Origin: Pseudomonas tumuqii
Lineage (GTDB): Bacteria; Pseudomonadota; Gammaproteobacteria; Pseudomonadales; Pseudomonadaceae
Reading direction: 5' to 3'
Length of the DNA stretch: 64,000 nt
Assembly (NCBI RefSeq): GCF_013184545.1
Contig: NZ_JAAOJA010000010.1
Span: forward strand, 62,001 to 126,000
Shown piece after piece: positions 8,135 through 15,902 of this stretch. Each line of letters starts with the position of its first letter. Position 1 is the stretch's first letter. Position numbers and translations under genes: made by a program. The notes beneath the pieces are model-generated. The model did not search any database, was not told the DNA's origin, and saw only the letters and a list, made by a program, of their open reading frames with translations.

Positions 8135-9372
8135 ACCCGGCCCGCCTGCACGGCGGCGAAACCCTGGCCGCTGGCGGCCAGGGTTTCGAGCAGCCTGGCC
8201 GGCTGCCAGTGGTCGCCGAAGCGTGCCTGCAACGCCTCGAGCCGCGCCAGAATGTCCGCCAGGCCCTGCTCGTCCGCCCAGGCCATGGGCCCGCCCTTGT
8301 CTGCCGGGAAGCCGTAGCCGTTGAGGTAGACCAGATCGATGTCATGGCTGGTGCTGGCGATCTGTTCTTCGAGGATTTTCGCGCCTTCGTTGACCAGCGC
8401 CAGCAGGCAGCGCTCGAGGATTTCTTCCGGCCCGATGTCGCGGCGGACGAAGCCCAGCTGTTCGGACACCTGCAACACCAGGGCGTCCACCTCGGGATCC
8501 TGCTCGGCCTGGCGGCTGCCCTCGGCGTAGCGGTAATAGCCCATGCGCGCCTTCTGGCCGAAGCGACCGAGGCCGCACAGGCGGTTGTCGACCTGCACCG
8601 TCGGTTCGTCCTGGCCCTGGCCTGCCAGTTCGCGGGCACGCCATTCCAGGTCGATGCCGACCACGTCGTACATGCGGAACGGCCCCATGGCGAAGCCGAA
8701 GCCCTGCAACGCGGCGTCGACCTGATGCGGGTAGGCGCCTTCGAGCAGCAGCATCCGCGCCTCGTGCACATAGCTGGCGAGCATGCGGTTGCCGATGAAG
8801 CCATGGCAGTTGCCGGCCACCACCGCCACCTTGCCGATGCGCCGGCCCAGCTCCAGGGCGGCGTCCAGCACCGCCGGCGTGGTTTTGGCGCCGCGGACGA
8901 TTTCCAGCAGTTTCATGATGTGCGCCGGGCTGAAGAAGTGCAGGCCCAGCACCTGCTGCGGGCGCGCGGTGACGGCGGCGATGGCGTCGATATCCAGCGC
9001 CGAGGTGTTGCTGGCGAGGATCGCGCCGGGCTTGAGGGTGGTGTCCAGGCGGCGGAAGATCTGCTGCTTGAGCTCGAGGTTCTCGTACACCGCCTCGATC
9101 ACCAGATCGGCCCCGGCCAGGGCCGCGTAATCGCTCACCGGGGTGACGCAGGCCAGGCGCGCGGCCGACTGCTCGGCGCTGATCCGGCCGAGCGCGACAT
9201 TGTGCGCATTGGTCTCGGCCACCACGCCCAGCGCCTGTTCGAGCATCTGCGGGTTGTTGTCCAGCCACAGCACCGGAATGCCGGCGTTGGCCAGGCTCAT
9301 GACGATCCCGCGACCCATGGTGCCGGCGCCGATCACGGCGGCTTGCTGAACGGTGAAAGCGGAGTGGCTCAT
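8131..9372 (-). CDS. 3-hydroxyacyl-CoA dehydrogenase
   Basis: A 413-residue NAD-dependent enzyme that oxidises 3-hydroxyacyl-CoA to 3-ketoacyl-CoA in beta-oxidation. The Rossmann fingerprint GAGTMGRGI is at residues about 15-23, the catalytic-region motif HFFSPAHIMKLLE near 145, and two C-terminal dimerisation domains follow (GPFRMYDVVGIDLEW and a second copy with YLNGYGFPADKGGPM). There is no enoyl-CoA hydratase domain, unlike the longer FadB/FadN proteins. The ATG at 9372 is chosen because AGAGGT precedes it. The stop overlaps the acyl-CoA dehydrogenase remnant. It is divergent from a LysR gene that may control it. Confidence 0.93.
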   Translation of the reverse strand: MSHSAFTVQQAAVIGAGTMGRGIVMSLANAGIPVLWLDNNPQMLEQALGVVAETNAHNVALGRISAEQSAARLACVTPVSDYAALAGADLVIEAVYENLELKQQIFRRLDTTLKPGAILASNTSALDIDAIAAVTARPQQVLGLHFFSPAHIMKLLEIVRGAKTTPAVLDAALELGRRIGKVAVVAGNCHGFIGNRMLASYVHEARMLLLEGAYPHQVDAALQGFGFAMGPFRMYDVVGIDLEWRARELAGQGQDEPTVQVDNRLCGLGRFGQKARMGYYRYAEGSRQAEQDPEVDALVLQVSEQLGFVRRDIGPEEILERCLLALVNEGAKILEEQIASTSHDIDLVYLNGYGFPADKGGPMAWADEQGLADILARLEALQARFGDHWQPARLLETLAASGQGFAAVQAGRV

Positions 9373-9424
9373 CGGGGTACCTCTGGCTGGAGAATGAATG
9401 GACATGCCGCCTGGATGCGATTCC

Positions 9425-9488
9425 CGTAGGAGCGGGCCATGGCCGCGAATCGCGGGCATGGGCCTAGGCGTCCCCGCCGCTCCTACAG
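9425..9488. repeat. REP/BIME-type inverted repeat
   Basis: Arms 'gtaggagcgg' and 'ccgctcctac' enclose a GC-rich centre containing 'atggccgcgaat'. This is the common Pseudomonas dispersed palindrome, here in the divergent gap between the 3-hydroxyacyl-CoA dehydrogenase and LysR genes. Confidence 0.75.
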
Positions 9489-9612
9489 GAGACCGCGCAT
9501 GCGCCAACGCCATCCAGCACGGGCACATTCAGGCGAAGAAAAATCGACAATCACCATAAACAAGGCGCTACTATTTTTGAAATTTAGTCTTGTGATAAGT
9601 CGTATTCAGTAG

Positions 9613-10512
9613 ATGAATATCTTTACCTTCGATCTGAACCTGCTGCGCGTATTCGATGCCCTGATGCGCGAGCAGCATGTCTCGCGCGCCGCCGAACGCC
9701 TGGCCCTCAGCCAGCCAGCGGTGAGCAACGCGCTGAACCGCCTGCGCGAACTGCTCGACGACCCGCTGCTGGTGCGCGTCGGCCGCAGCATGCAACCGAC
9801 ACCGCGGGCGCTGGCCCTGGAAGCGCCGATCCGCGCCGCCCTGCAGCAGATCGAGCAGAGCCTGATGGCCGGCGAGGCCTTCGATCCGGCGAGCAGCCGG
9901 CAGCGCTTCAATATCGCGGTGACCGACTACGTCGAGCTGATCTGCATGCCGCGCCTGGTCGAACGGCTCAGTAGGCAGGCGCCGGGCATCCGCCTCGACA
10001 TCCGTCACCTCAGCCCGAGCCTGCCGGCCGAAGCCCTGGACAAGGGTGAGCTGGACCTGGTGCTGGGCCGCTTCGAGGAGACGCCCGCGCGCTTCGCCCG
10101 CCGCCACTGGATGAGCGAAACCCTGCAACTGGCGTTACGCCGCGACCACCCGCAGGCCGCGGGGAAGCTGGATCTGCAGACGTTTCTCAGGCTGCGCCAC
10201 TTGTGGGTGCACGGTGGCCAGACCCGCGGCATGGTCGACCAGTGGCTTGGCGAACAGGGCCTCAGCCGCGAGATTCTCTACACCACCCCGAACTACCTGC
10301 AGGCCGCGCATATCGTCGCCAGCAGCGAACTGGCGGCCGTGCTGCCCAGGCAACTGGCGCGCCACTTCGCCGCGCTGTTGCCGCTGCAACTGTTCGACCT
10401 GCCCTTCCACCTCGGCCCCTTCCACCTGGAAGTCGTCAGCCTGGCGCAGCGCCAACGCGACGCGGCGTTGCAGTGGTTGATCGAACAGATAATTGCCATC
10501 GGCCAGGGCTGA
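9613..10512 (+). CDS. LysR-family transcriptional regulator
   Basis: A 299-residue LysR regulator. The winged helix-turn-helix is at residues about 8-66, with HVSRAAERLALSQPAVSNAL as the recognition part, followed by a periplasmic-binding-protein-like effector domain. Its sequence resembles the NodD/PcaQ-like branch (start MNIFTFDLNLLRVFDALM). It is divergent from the 3-hydroxyacyl-CoA dehydrogenase/acyl-CoA dehydrogenase genes with a 240-bp shared gap, so it probably regulates them, possibly in response to an acyl-CoA or a related acid. With the acyl-CoA dehydrogenase gone, its main target operon is partly dead. Confidence 0.92.
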   Translation: MNIFTFDLNLLRVFDALMREQHVSRAAERLALSQPAVSNALNRLRELLDDPLLVRVGRSMQPTPRALALEAPIRAALQQIEQSLMAGEAFDPASSRQRFNIAVTDYVELICMPRLVERLSRQAPGIRLDIRHLSPSLPAEALDKGELDLVLGRFEETPARFARRHWMSETLQLALRRDHPQAAGKLDLQTFLRLRHLWVHGGQTRGMVDQWLGEQGLSREILYTTPNYLQAAHIVASSELAAVLPRQLARHFAALLPLQLFDLPFHLGPFHLEVVSLAQRQRDAALQWLIEQIIAIGQG

Positions 10513-10532
10513 CGCCTGGCCGACTGCCGCCA

Positions 10533-10796
10533 TCAGCCAGCGGCCGCAGCCAGCTCCGGCGCGGACGACGCGCTGGTTTGCCGCGAGTGTTGCTGCGTGT
10601 TGCGGGCCGAGGACGACGCCTCGGTCTCGGCATGGTTCCAGAGCGGGCCTTCACTGATCAGCATGCCGTGCGTGACCAGGCAGCTTCTGCCCCCGAGCTG
10701 CAACTTGAGCGGATTGCGCTGGGCAATGACCCAGCCCTCGCGCAGCAGTTGGTCGATGTGCGCGCGCAGCGCAGGGAGGTAGCGTTGTTCCTTCAT
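10533..10796 (-). CDS. small conserved-looking hypothetical protein
   Basis: An 87-residue protein with a basic, helical N-terminus and an LVTHGMLISEGPLWNH segment that looks like a small beta-sheet. The C-terminal 25 residues are low-complexity (Ser, Ala, Gln). The ATG at 10796 has AAGGA upstream at good spacing. It faces the LysR gene tail to tail. I do not recognise a family; coding is supported by the ribosome binding site and codon use. Confidence 0.6.
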   Translation of the reverse strand: MKEQRYLPALRAHIDQLLREGWVIAQRNPLKLQLGGRSCLVTHGMLISEGPLWNHAETEASSSARNTQQHSRQTSASSAPELAAAAG

Positions 10797-11199
10797 GGCA
10801 GAGTCCTTTCTTACCTGTAGATGATGACAGTGGCACGGCCCAAGGAGCCGTCGCACTCATCCATAAAGCACGCTGCAAAGGATAGTGGCCAAATGCCTGC
10901 CATAAAAGCGAAATTTGCCCTGGCCTTGTAGTCGATAGCCCCCAATCAGCTATGGCGTTTGGCTTACACAAGACCAGGTCCCCGCTACGAGTTGCCAGCT
11001 GCCTCCGGCAGCAGCACGCAGTACGTAGGATGGGGCGGGCCGCGTAGGTTAGGCGCCCGCAAACTGACCTGCTGTCAGCAGAACAAACGCGCCGTAACCC
11101 ATCATCGATAGTCGCCATGACACCGGGCACGGGCATAAACCGCTCGATGGGTATCGCTGCGCTCAACGCCATCCTACGGGGTTGCGGAGGGGCTGAGTC
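10797..11199. other. intergenic stretch with degenerate dispersed repeat
   Basis: No convincing gene. From about 11024 to 11177 it holds pieces of a common intergenic repeat ('gtaggatggg', 'gatgggtatcgctgcgctcaacgccatcctacgg'), arranged partly inverted and degraded. The part next to 10796 should contain the promoter of the small minus-strand gene. Confidence 0.5.
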
Positions 11200-12693
11200 T
11201 TATACGACAGGGCCGAACGCCTCGGCATCCTCGCGGCGTTGCGGCGAGCTGAATTCCAGGTAGCCGTCCTCCAGCTTGCCGTAGCGCAGCAGCGCCAGGT
11301 CGAGCAGGTAGTTCTGGTAGAGCTTCCAGGGCACGCGATCGCCCTGCTTGGGAATCCTGTCGGCGGCGCGCTGGATGTAGCCGGAGGTCAGGTCGAGGAA
11401 CGGTGCTTCCCCGACCCGGCGCGCCGGGTCGCGCGGGGTGCACTGGCGCATGCCGATGGCGTCCATGTGCTTGATCAGGCGGCAGAAGTATTCGCTGGAC
11501 AGATCCGCCTTGAGCGTCCAGCTGGCGTTGCTGTAACCGAGCACCACCGCGGCATTGGGCAAGTCGCGCAGCATGATGCCGCGATAGCCCATGCTCGTGG
11601 CCGCGTCGAACGGCTGGCCGTCCACCGCCACCTCGATGCCGCCGAACAGCAGCAACTCCAGGCCGGTGGCGCTGACGATCACGTCGGCCGGCAGCACCTG
11701 GCCGGTTTTCAGGCGGATGCCGGTTTCGGTCAAGCTGTCGATCTGCTCGGTCACCAGCGACGCCTTGCCCGCGCGCAGCGCCTTGAACAGATCGCCGTCC
11801 GGCACCACGCACAGGCGCTGATCCCACGGCTGGTAGCGCGGGCTGAAGTGGCGCATGTCGAAATCCGCGCCCAGTTGGCGCCGGGCCTGGCCCAGCAGCA
11901 GCTTGCGCATCAGCGTCGGCAAGGCCCTGGCCAGCTTGTAGAAACCCAGTTGCATGAGCACATTGCGCGTGCGCACCAGGCGGTAGACCAGGGCCGGCGG
12001 CAGCCAGCGGCGCAGCAGGTTGGCCAGCCTATCGCGCTGCGGCAGGCTGACCACATAGCTCGGCGAGCGCTGCAGCATGGTCACATGGCGGGCCTTGTCG
12101 GTCAGCGCCGGCACCAGGGTAATGGCGGTGGCGCCGCTGCCGATCACCACCACATCCTTGCCGCTGTAGTCGAAGCCCTGCGGCCACTGCTGCGGGTGGA
12201 TGAACGCGCCGCGGAACAGCTCGCGGCCCTGGTACGGCGGGGTATAGCCGGCGTCGTAGCGGTAGTAGCCGGTGCACATCAGCAACTGGTTGCAGCTCAG
12301 CAGGCTCGGTTCGGCCGCCTCGCCGCACTGCACCTGCAAGGTCCAGCGCGCCGCCGCGCTGCACCAGTCGGCCTTGAGCACCCGGTGCCGGTAGCGGATC
12401 TTGGCGTCGATGCCGTGCTCCCGCGCGGTCTCCTCGATATAGCGACGGATCGACGGGCCGTCGGCAATCGCCTGCGGGTCGGTCCAGGGCTTGAAGTTGT
12501 AGCCGAGGGTGTACATGTCCGAGTCGGAGCGAATGCCCGGGTAGCGAAACAGATCCCAGGTGCCGCCGAGGGCATGCCGGCCTTCGAGGATCGCGAAGCG
12601 CTTGCTCGGGCACTGCTGCATCAGGTGATAGGCCGCGCCGATGCCGGACAGGCCGGCACCGATGATCAGTACGTCCAGGTGTTCCACAGACAT
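11200..12693 (-). CDS. flavin-containing monooxygenase (Baeyer-Villiger-like)
   Basis: A 497-residue FAD- and NADPH-dependent monooxygenase. The FAD fingerprint GAGLSGIG is at residues 12-19, and the NADP-binding motif GSGATAITL follows near 195. Between them FRGAFIHPQQWPQG corresponds to the Baeyer-Villiger/FMO fingerprint FxGxxxHxxxW. Overall it resembles the EthA-like class I group. Such enzymes insert oxygen into ketones or oxidise sulfur and nitrogen centres; the substrate is unknown. It stands alone, with no partner gene close by. Confidence 0.9.
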   Translation of the reverse strand: MSVEHLDVLIIGAGLSGIGAAYHLMQQCPSKRFAILEGRHALGGTWDLFRYPGIRSDSDMYTLGYNFKPWTDPQAIADGPSIRRYIEETAREHGIDAKIRYRHRVLKADWCSAAARWTLQVQCGEAAEPSLLSCNQLLMCTGYYRYDAGYTPPYQGRELFRGAFIHPQQWPQGFDYSGKDVVVIGSGATAITLVPALTDKARHVTMLQRSPSYVVSLPQRDRLANLLRRWLPPALVYRLVRTRNVLMQLGFYKLARALPTLMRKLLLGQARRQLGADFDMRHFSPRYQPWDQRLCVVPDGDLFKALRAGKASLVTEQIDSLTETGIRLKTGQVLPADVIVSATGLELLLFGGIEVAVDGQPFDAATSMGYRGIMLRDLPNAAVVLGYSNASWTLKADLSSEYFCRLIKHMDAIGMRQCTPRDPARRVGEAPFLDLTSGYIQRAADRIPKQGDRVPWKLYQNYLLDLALLRYGKLEDGYLEFSSPQRREDAEAFGPVV

Positions 12694-12935
12694 GGGCTGC
12701 CTCGCTGTCCTGTTGCCTAGCCCGGTCGACGACCTCGCCCCGGCGGGTTCGCCAGATACAGGGTAGACGCTGGCAGCGCCGGCCAGCCGTTGGCCTGCCG
12801 TCGTGCACCTACGCCCAGGATCGACGCCCGCCGAATGCTGGCAAACTGCCGTCAGCAGGCTTACCCTCCTGCACAGTTACGCGCCGGCCGAACCCGCATC
12901 GGCACAGGCCCGCCATGGACAGGTAAAGGGATGCC

Positions 12936-13244
12936 ATGAAGCACCAGGATTGGCAACGCGACAGCCGCGAGGTGAATGTGAAGTGGATCAAGGGCTGGAA
13001 CGGCGACACCTCCTACCTCGCCGAATGGCACGCCCTGGATAACCGCATCGACAGCAGCAGCGTGTGCGTCAACCACCGCCGCGGCTCGATCGACTACCGC
13101 GAATGCCGCAAGGCGGCCAAGGTGCATTTTCGCGAGCAATGTCGAGCCTGGGAAAAGCGCTGGGCGCGGGATGGTCAAGAGTGGAGCAAACAGATGGAAC
13201 AGCGCTATTGCAGTGCGGCGAATGGGTTTAGTCCGATGGGCTGA
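12936..13244 (+). CDS. hypothetical protein, 102 residues
   Basis: A small, strongly charged, probably cytoplasmic protein rich in Trp, Arg and Cys (Cys at about 44, 58, 69 and 92). There is no signal peptide or membrane segment, and I recognise no family. The ATG at 12936 follows GGTAAAGGGATG-like sequence, giving an acceptable ribosome binding site. Codon use resembles the surrounding core genes better than the MerR region that follows. Confidence 0.6.
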   Translation: MKHQDWQRDSREVNVKWIKGWNGDTSYLAEWHALDNRIDSSSVCVNHRRGSIDYRECRKAAKVHFREQCRAWEKRWARDGQEWSKQMEQRYCSAANGFSPMG

Positions 13245-13433
13245 GGTTGTTTTATTGGCTGCGTCGGCCAGGAGTGGACATGTCGTCACAGTCCGCTTCG
13301 GGTCGGGTCGGAAGCGGCCCCCGCACCGCAGCTATCGATTACTTCTCCAGCCCCATCCATGCCCTCAGACCAAAACATCCGCCGGCAATGCACAAGCGCG
13401 CTTTGCGGTGCGTCTGTGCTATTCATAAAGTTG

Positions 13434-13464
13434 TTGACTTAGAGTGCACTCTAACTTTTAGGAT
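13434..13464 (+). promoter_or_regulatory. MerR-type promoter/operator with 19-bp spacer
   Basis: A -35 box TTGACT (13434-13439) and a -10 box TAGGAT (13459-13464) are separated by 19 bases. That overlong spacer is the hallmark of promoters controlled by MerR-family activators. A perfect 16-bp palindrome TTAGAGTGCACTCTAA (13439-13454) fills the spacer and is the likely operator. The ATG of the downstream MerR gene begins only seven bases after the -10 box, so the transcript should be leaderless. Confidence 0.82.
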
Positions 13465-13471
13465 CGAGTTT

Positions 13472-13927
13472 ATGGAATCCCATCTGACTATTGATGAAGT
13501 CGCCAAGCGCACGGGCCTCACGGCTTACACCTTGCGCTATTACGAGCGTATCGGACTGATTGCTGCGGTCACGCGCGCAGCTGGCGGTCAGCGTCGCTAT
13601 TCGGCAACGGATATGGCTTGGCTGGAATTCCTGTTGCGTTTGCGCACGACCAACATGCCTATCGGCAAGATGCAGGCGTTCGCAAAACTTCGCGACGCTG
13701 GGGACTCGACAGTGCCGGATCGCCGCCAGATGCTGGAAGAGCATTTGACCGACGTGCAGGCAAGGATCGAAGCGATGCAGCAATCCGCTGAAGCGCTGCA
13801 CGCCAAGATCGAGCATTACCACTCGCTCGAGCGCTCCCTGGCGCCATGCTCAAACTCGAATGAAGGGTGCACTGATGAACAAGGAAAATCGCTACGAACG
13901 CGGCCTGGCAAAGCTTCGCGAAATTGA
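13472..13927 (+). CDS. MerR-family transcriptional regulator (NmlR/AdhR-like)
   Basis: A 151-residue MerR regulator. The winged helix-turn-helix occupies residues 1-70 (LTIDEVAKRTGLTAYTLRYY and RYSATDMAWLEF), followed by a long dimerisation helix to about 120. The tail has two cysteines (in APCSNSNEGCT), which could be redox or electrophile sensors. The start is ATG 13472, directly behind its own 19-bp-spacer promoter. The gene overlaps the following AhpD-like gene by 53 bp. In Bacillus the aldehyde-responsive AdhR regulator is likewise near a carboxymuconolactone-decarboxylase-like gene (yraC), which suggests an aldehyde or electrophile response. GC content and codon use are lower and more mixed than in neighbours, so acquisition by transfer is likely. 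Confidence 0.88.
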   Translation: MESHLTIDEVAKRTGLTAYTLRYYERIGLIAAVTRAAGGQRRYSATDMAWLEFLLRLRTTNMPIGKMQAFAKLRDAGDSTVPDRRQMLEEHLTDVQARIEAMQQSAEALHAKIEHYHSLERSLAPCSNSNEGCTDEQGKSLRTRPGKASRN

Positions 13928-14255
13928 TGGTGAAGCCGGAGAGCGCGTGCTGGATAGCCTGAGTGATATCGCGCCAGACTTTGCTCGCTACCTGATCGAG
14001 TTCCCCTTTGGTGACATCTATTGCCGCCCAGGTCTGGATCTTAAAAGCCGAGAAATCGCAGTGGTTGCAGCACTCACGGCAATGGGCAACGCAGCGCCTC
14101 AACTCAAGGTGCATATTCAGGGCGCCTTGAATGTCGGGGTTTCCCGCGAGGAGATAGTCGAGACCATTATGCAGATGGCGGTCTATGCCGGCTTTCCGGC
14201 TGCGCTGAATGGCTTGACGGTGGCCAAGGAAGTGTTTCTTCAAAACGGCATTTAA
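13875..14255 (+). CDS. carboxymuconolactone decarboxylase family (AhpD-like) protein
   Basis: A 126-residue helical CMD-family protein with the core LDLKSREIAVVAALTAMG and the end VSREEIVETIMQMAVYAGFP. The AhpD peroxidase CXXC motif is absent: the only Cys is in the CRPG segment near residue 52. A thiol peroxidase activity is therefore unlikely and a lyase or binding role is possible. The ATG at 13875 has GAAGGG eight bases upstream. It overlaps the MerR gene in a different frame, so both share the MerR promoter. Together they form a two-gene stress module. Confidence 0.85.
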   Translation: MNKENRYERGLAKLREIDGEAGERVLDSLSDIAPDFARYLIEFPFGDIYCRPGLDLKSREIAVVAALTAMGNAAPQLKVHIQGALNVGVSREEIVETIMQMAVYAGFPAALNGLTVAKEVFLQNGI

Positions 14256-14720
14256 CGGCGTGGAGAGGCACAACGATTGCGCAGTTCGTGACTGGCCGGA
14301 GGCCGCATCTCACCGATACCGGCTGCCTTGAATAGCCCAAGTGCGGACAACCCGAGTCAAGCCTTCAGCGTTCTCCGGCACCTGCGTGACGTGCCGCTTC
14401 GGGGCATGCTAAATTGCATCCGCAATTGCCCTAACCGGTAATGGATAAGGTTCTCATGACCCCCGATTTCGTGGCACGCATTTCATTTGTTTCGACACCG
14501 GCTAACGCCGTCGGTGTCTGCGTGCGCGCAACCTACCCCCCGCATACCCCATCTGTCGTTGATGGCGTACCGGCAGGCGCTTGCCCGCCGCCGTCCGCCG
14601 TCATCCGCGGCTGATTTCAGCCCGGTTTCACAGCTCCAGCGTAAACCCCAACCGTTATTCCTGCGCCTGTGCGCTGGCTAGGTCGCTGGAGCCTGTTGGC
14701 TTTTGACAGGTGAATCAATC
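14256..14720 (+). promoter_or_regulatory. long, probably structured leader region of the EamA transporter gene
   Basis: 465 bases separate the AhpD-like gene from the EamA gene. Visible structures are 'aattgc-atcc-gcaatt' (14412-14427), a stem gacaccg/cggtgtc (14494-14518), and complementary 'gctccagcg' and 'cgctggagc' segments shortly before the start codon. They could form a switchable leader, but no known riboswitch consensus is evident. Confidence 0.35.
14456..14614 (+). CDS. possible 52-residue leader ORF upstream of the EamA gene
   Basis: An ATG at 14456 preceded by ATAAGG opens a 52-codon frame ending TGA at 14614, inside the long leader of the EamA transporter gene. The product is Pro- and Val-rich and resembles no family I know. 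It may be a regulatory leader peptide or chance. A hairpin (gacaccg/cggtgtc, 14494-14518) lies within it. Confidence 0.25.
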   Translation: MTPDFVARISFVSTPANAVGVCVRATYPPHTPSVVDGVPAGACPPPSAVIRG

Positions 14721-15590
14721 ATGACCTTGAACAAATCTACACTGGCCTCGCACGGGGCCATGGTGCTCTTCGTATTGCTCTGGGGAAGTGCTGCCATTGT
14801 CACGCGCTGGGGGCTGGATCACGGCTCCACCTTTGCCCTGCTGTTTGTCCGCTTCAGCATCGCCTTCGGCGTGCTGCTCATGCTGGGCTTGAGCCGGGGC
14901 GGCTGGTTGCCGGTACGGGGGACTCGCCGGCAAGTTGCCGCAACGGGTCTGTTGCTGATTGGCAGTTACACCATTTGCTACTTCCAGGCCATGACCTTTG
15001 GCATTACCCCGGGCCTGATCGCCACCCTGCTGGGAATTCAGCCCATCTTGACGCTACTGCTGGTTGAGCGGCGCTTCAGTGCGCTGCGTCTCGGCGGCTT
15101 GCTGGTTGCGCTGGGCGGCTTGGTGCTGGTGGTGTATCAGAGTCTGGTCGTGTCGCGCTTCGCGCCCGTCGGCATGCTATTCGCCCTGGGAGCATTGGCC
15201 TGCATGACATCGGGTGCCATTTTGCAGAAGCGGGTACAACAATCGCCGACCGAGGTGCTGCCGTTGCAATACGCGGTCACGCTGGTGGCGTGTCTGCTAT
15301 TCGCGCCCTTCCAACCCGTCGAGTTCGAGAAATCCCTGGGCTTCTTCGGCCCTGCGCTTTGGCTGGGACTGATCATCTCGGTCGTCGCCCAGCTGCTTCT
15401 GTATCGGATGATCCACTCCGGCAACCTGGTCAATGTCACCAGCCTGTTCTATCTGGTGCCAGCCGTGACGGCGGCAATGGATTATCTGTTCCTGGGCAAT
15501 TTGCTGTCCAAGCTGAGCATTGTCGGCATGGCGGTCATTCTGCTGGGGGTTGCGCTGACCTTCAGACAGGCACCGGCGCCCAAGGGATAG
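14721..15590 (+). CDS. EamA/DMT-family transporter
   Basis: A 289-residue protein with ten hydrophobic segments in two repeated EamA halves (first half starting VLFVLLWGSAAIVTRWGLDH, second around GMLFALGALACMTSGAIL). Members of this drug/metabolite transporter superfamily export amino acids, metabolites or drugs across the inner membrane; the substrate is not predictable. The ATG at 14721 follows AGGTGA. A TTG 18 bases upstream is in frame but worse placed. It sits in a lower-GC stretch with the MerR pair, consistent with an acquired segment. Confidence 0.88.
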   Translation: MTLNKSTLASHGAMVLFVLLWGSAAIVTRWGLDHGSTFALLFVRFSIAFGVLLMLGLSRGGWLPVRGTRRQVAATGLLLIGSYTICYFQAMTFGITPGLIATLLGIQPILTLLLVERRFSALRLGGLLVALGGLVLVVYQSLVVSRFAPVGMLFALGALACMTSGAILQKRVQQSPTEVLPLQYAVTLVACLLFAPFQPVEFEKSLGFFGPALWLGLIISVVAQLLLYRMIHSGNLVNVTSLFYLVPAVTAAMDYLFLGNLLSKLSIVGMAVILLGVALTFRQAPAPKG

Positions 15591-15616
15591 GCGTTCGCCA
15601 CGATCCATTCTCGAGG

Positions 15617-15650
15617 CCGCGCAGTAAGGGATTGTTTTCTTACTGCGCGG
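15617..15650. terminator. hairpin after the EamA gene, possible terminator
   Basis: Perfect 12-base arms ccgcgcagtaag / cttactgcgcgg with a 10-base loop lie 27 bases after the EamA stop. There is no T-run after the stem on the plus strand, so it is either a weak terminator or a REP-like palindrome. Confidence 0.45.
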
Positions 15651-15834
15651 CGCGGGATGAGAGAGGCTCACTCCTGGTCAAGGGAAGGGATGCTGTGGGC
15701 GAAACACCATCGGCGAAGACGGGTGGGCAATATCCCACAGCGGCACGGAATCATCCGGACGGGCAGTCGGCGGCGGATCAGGGGCGTGGCTAGGGGCTGG
15801 TTTGGCGGATTGCGGTATGGCTTGCGCCACCTTA

Positions 15835-15866
15835 AAGGGCTTGCCATGCATGCATGGCAAGCCCTT
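15835..15866. repeat. perfect 32-bp palindrome
   Basis: The sequence 'aagggcttgccatgca' is followed directly by its exact complement, ending 37 bases past the stop of the minus-strand HPF-like gene. As RNA from either strand it would form a 16-bp stem with almost no loop. It could act as a transcription stop or RNA-stabilising end for the HPF-like gene, although no U-tract follows. Confidence 0.7.
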
Positions 15867-15902
15867 GTGGCAATCACTCAGGACTCAACGAATGTGAGCG
15901 CC

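Larger units (their letters stand above)
15591..15902. other. gap between the EamA and HPF-like genes
   Basis: No gene seen. It holds the hairpin at 15617-15650 and the perfect 32-bp palindrome at 15835-15866; the rest shows nothing recognisable. Confidence 0.5.

Noticed and set aside
11239-12720. Plus-strand open frame opposite the flavin monooxygenase gene
   Set aside because: Composition and lack of motifs show it is antisense to the real gene, which has FAD and NADP fingerprints.
14494-14518. Stem in the EamA leader considered as a mini-ykkC (guanidine-II) riboswitch
   Set aside because: The paired ACGR-loop hairpins required by that class are not seen.
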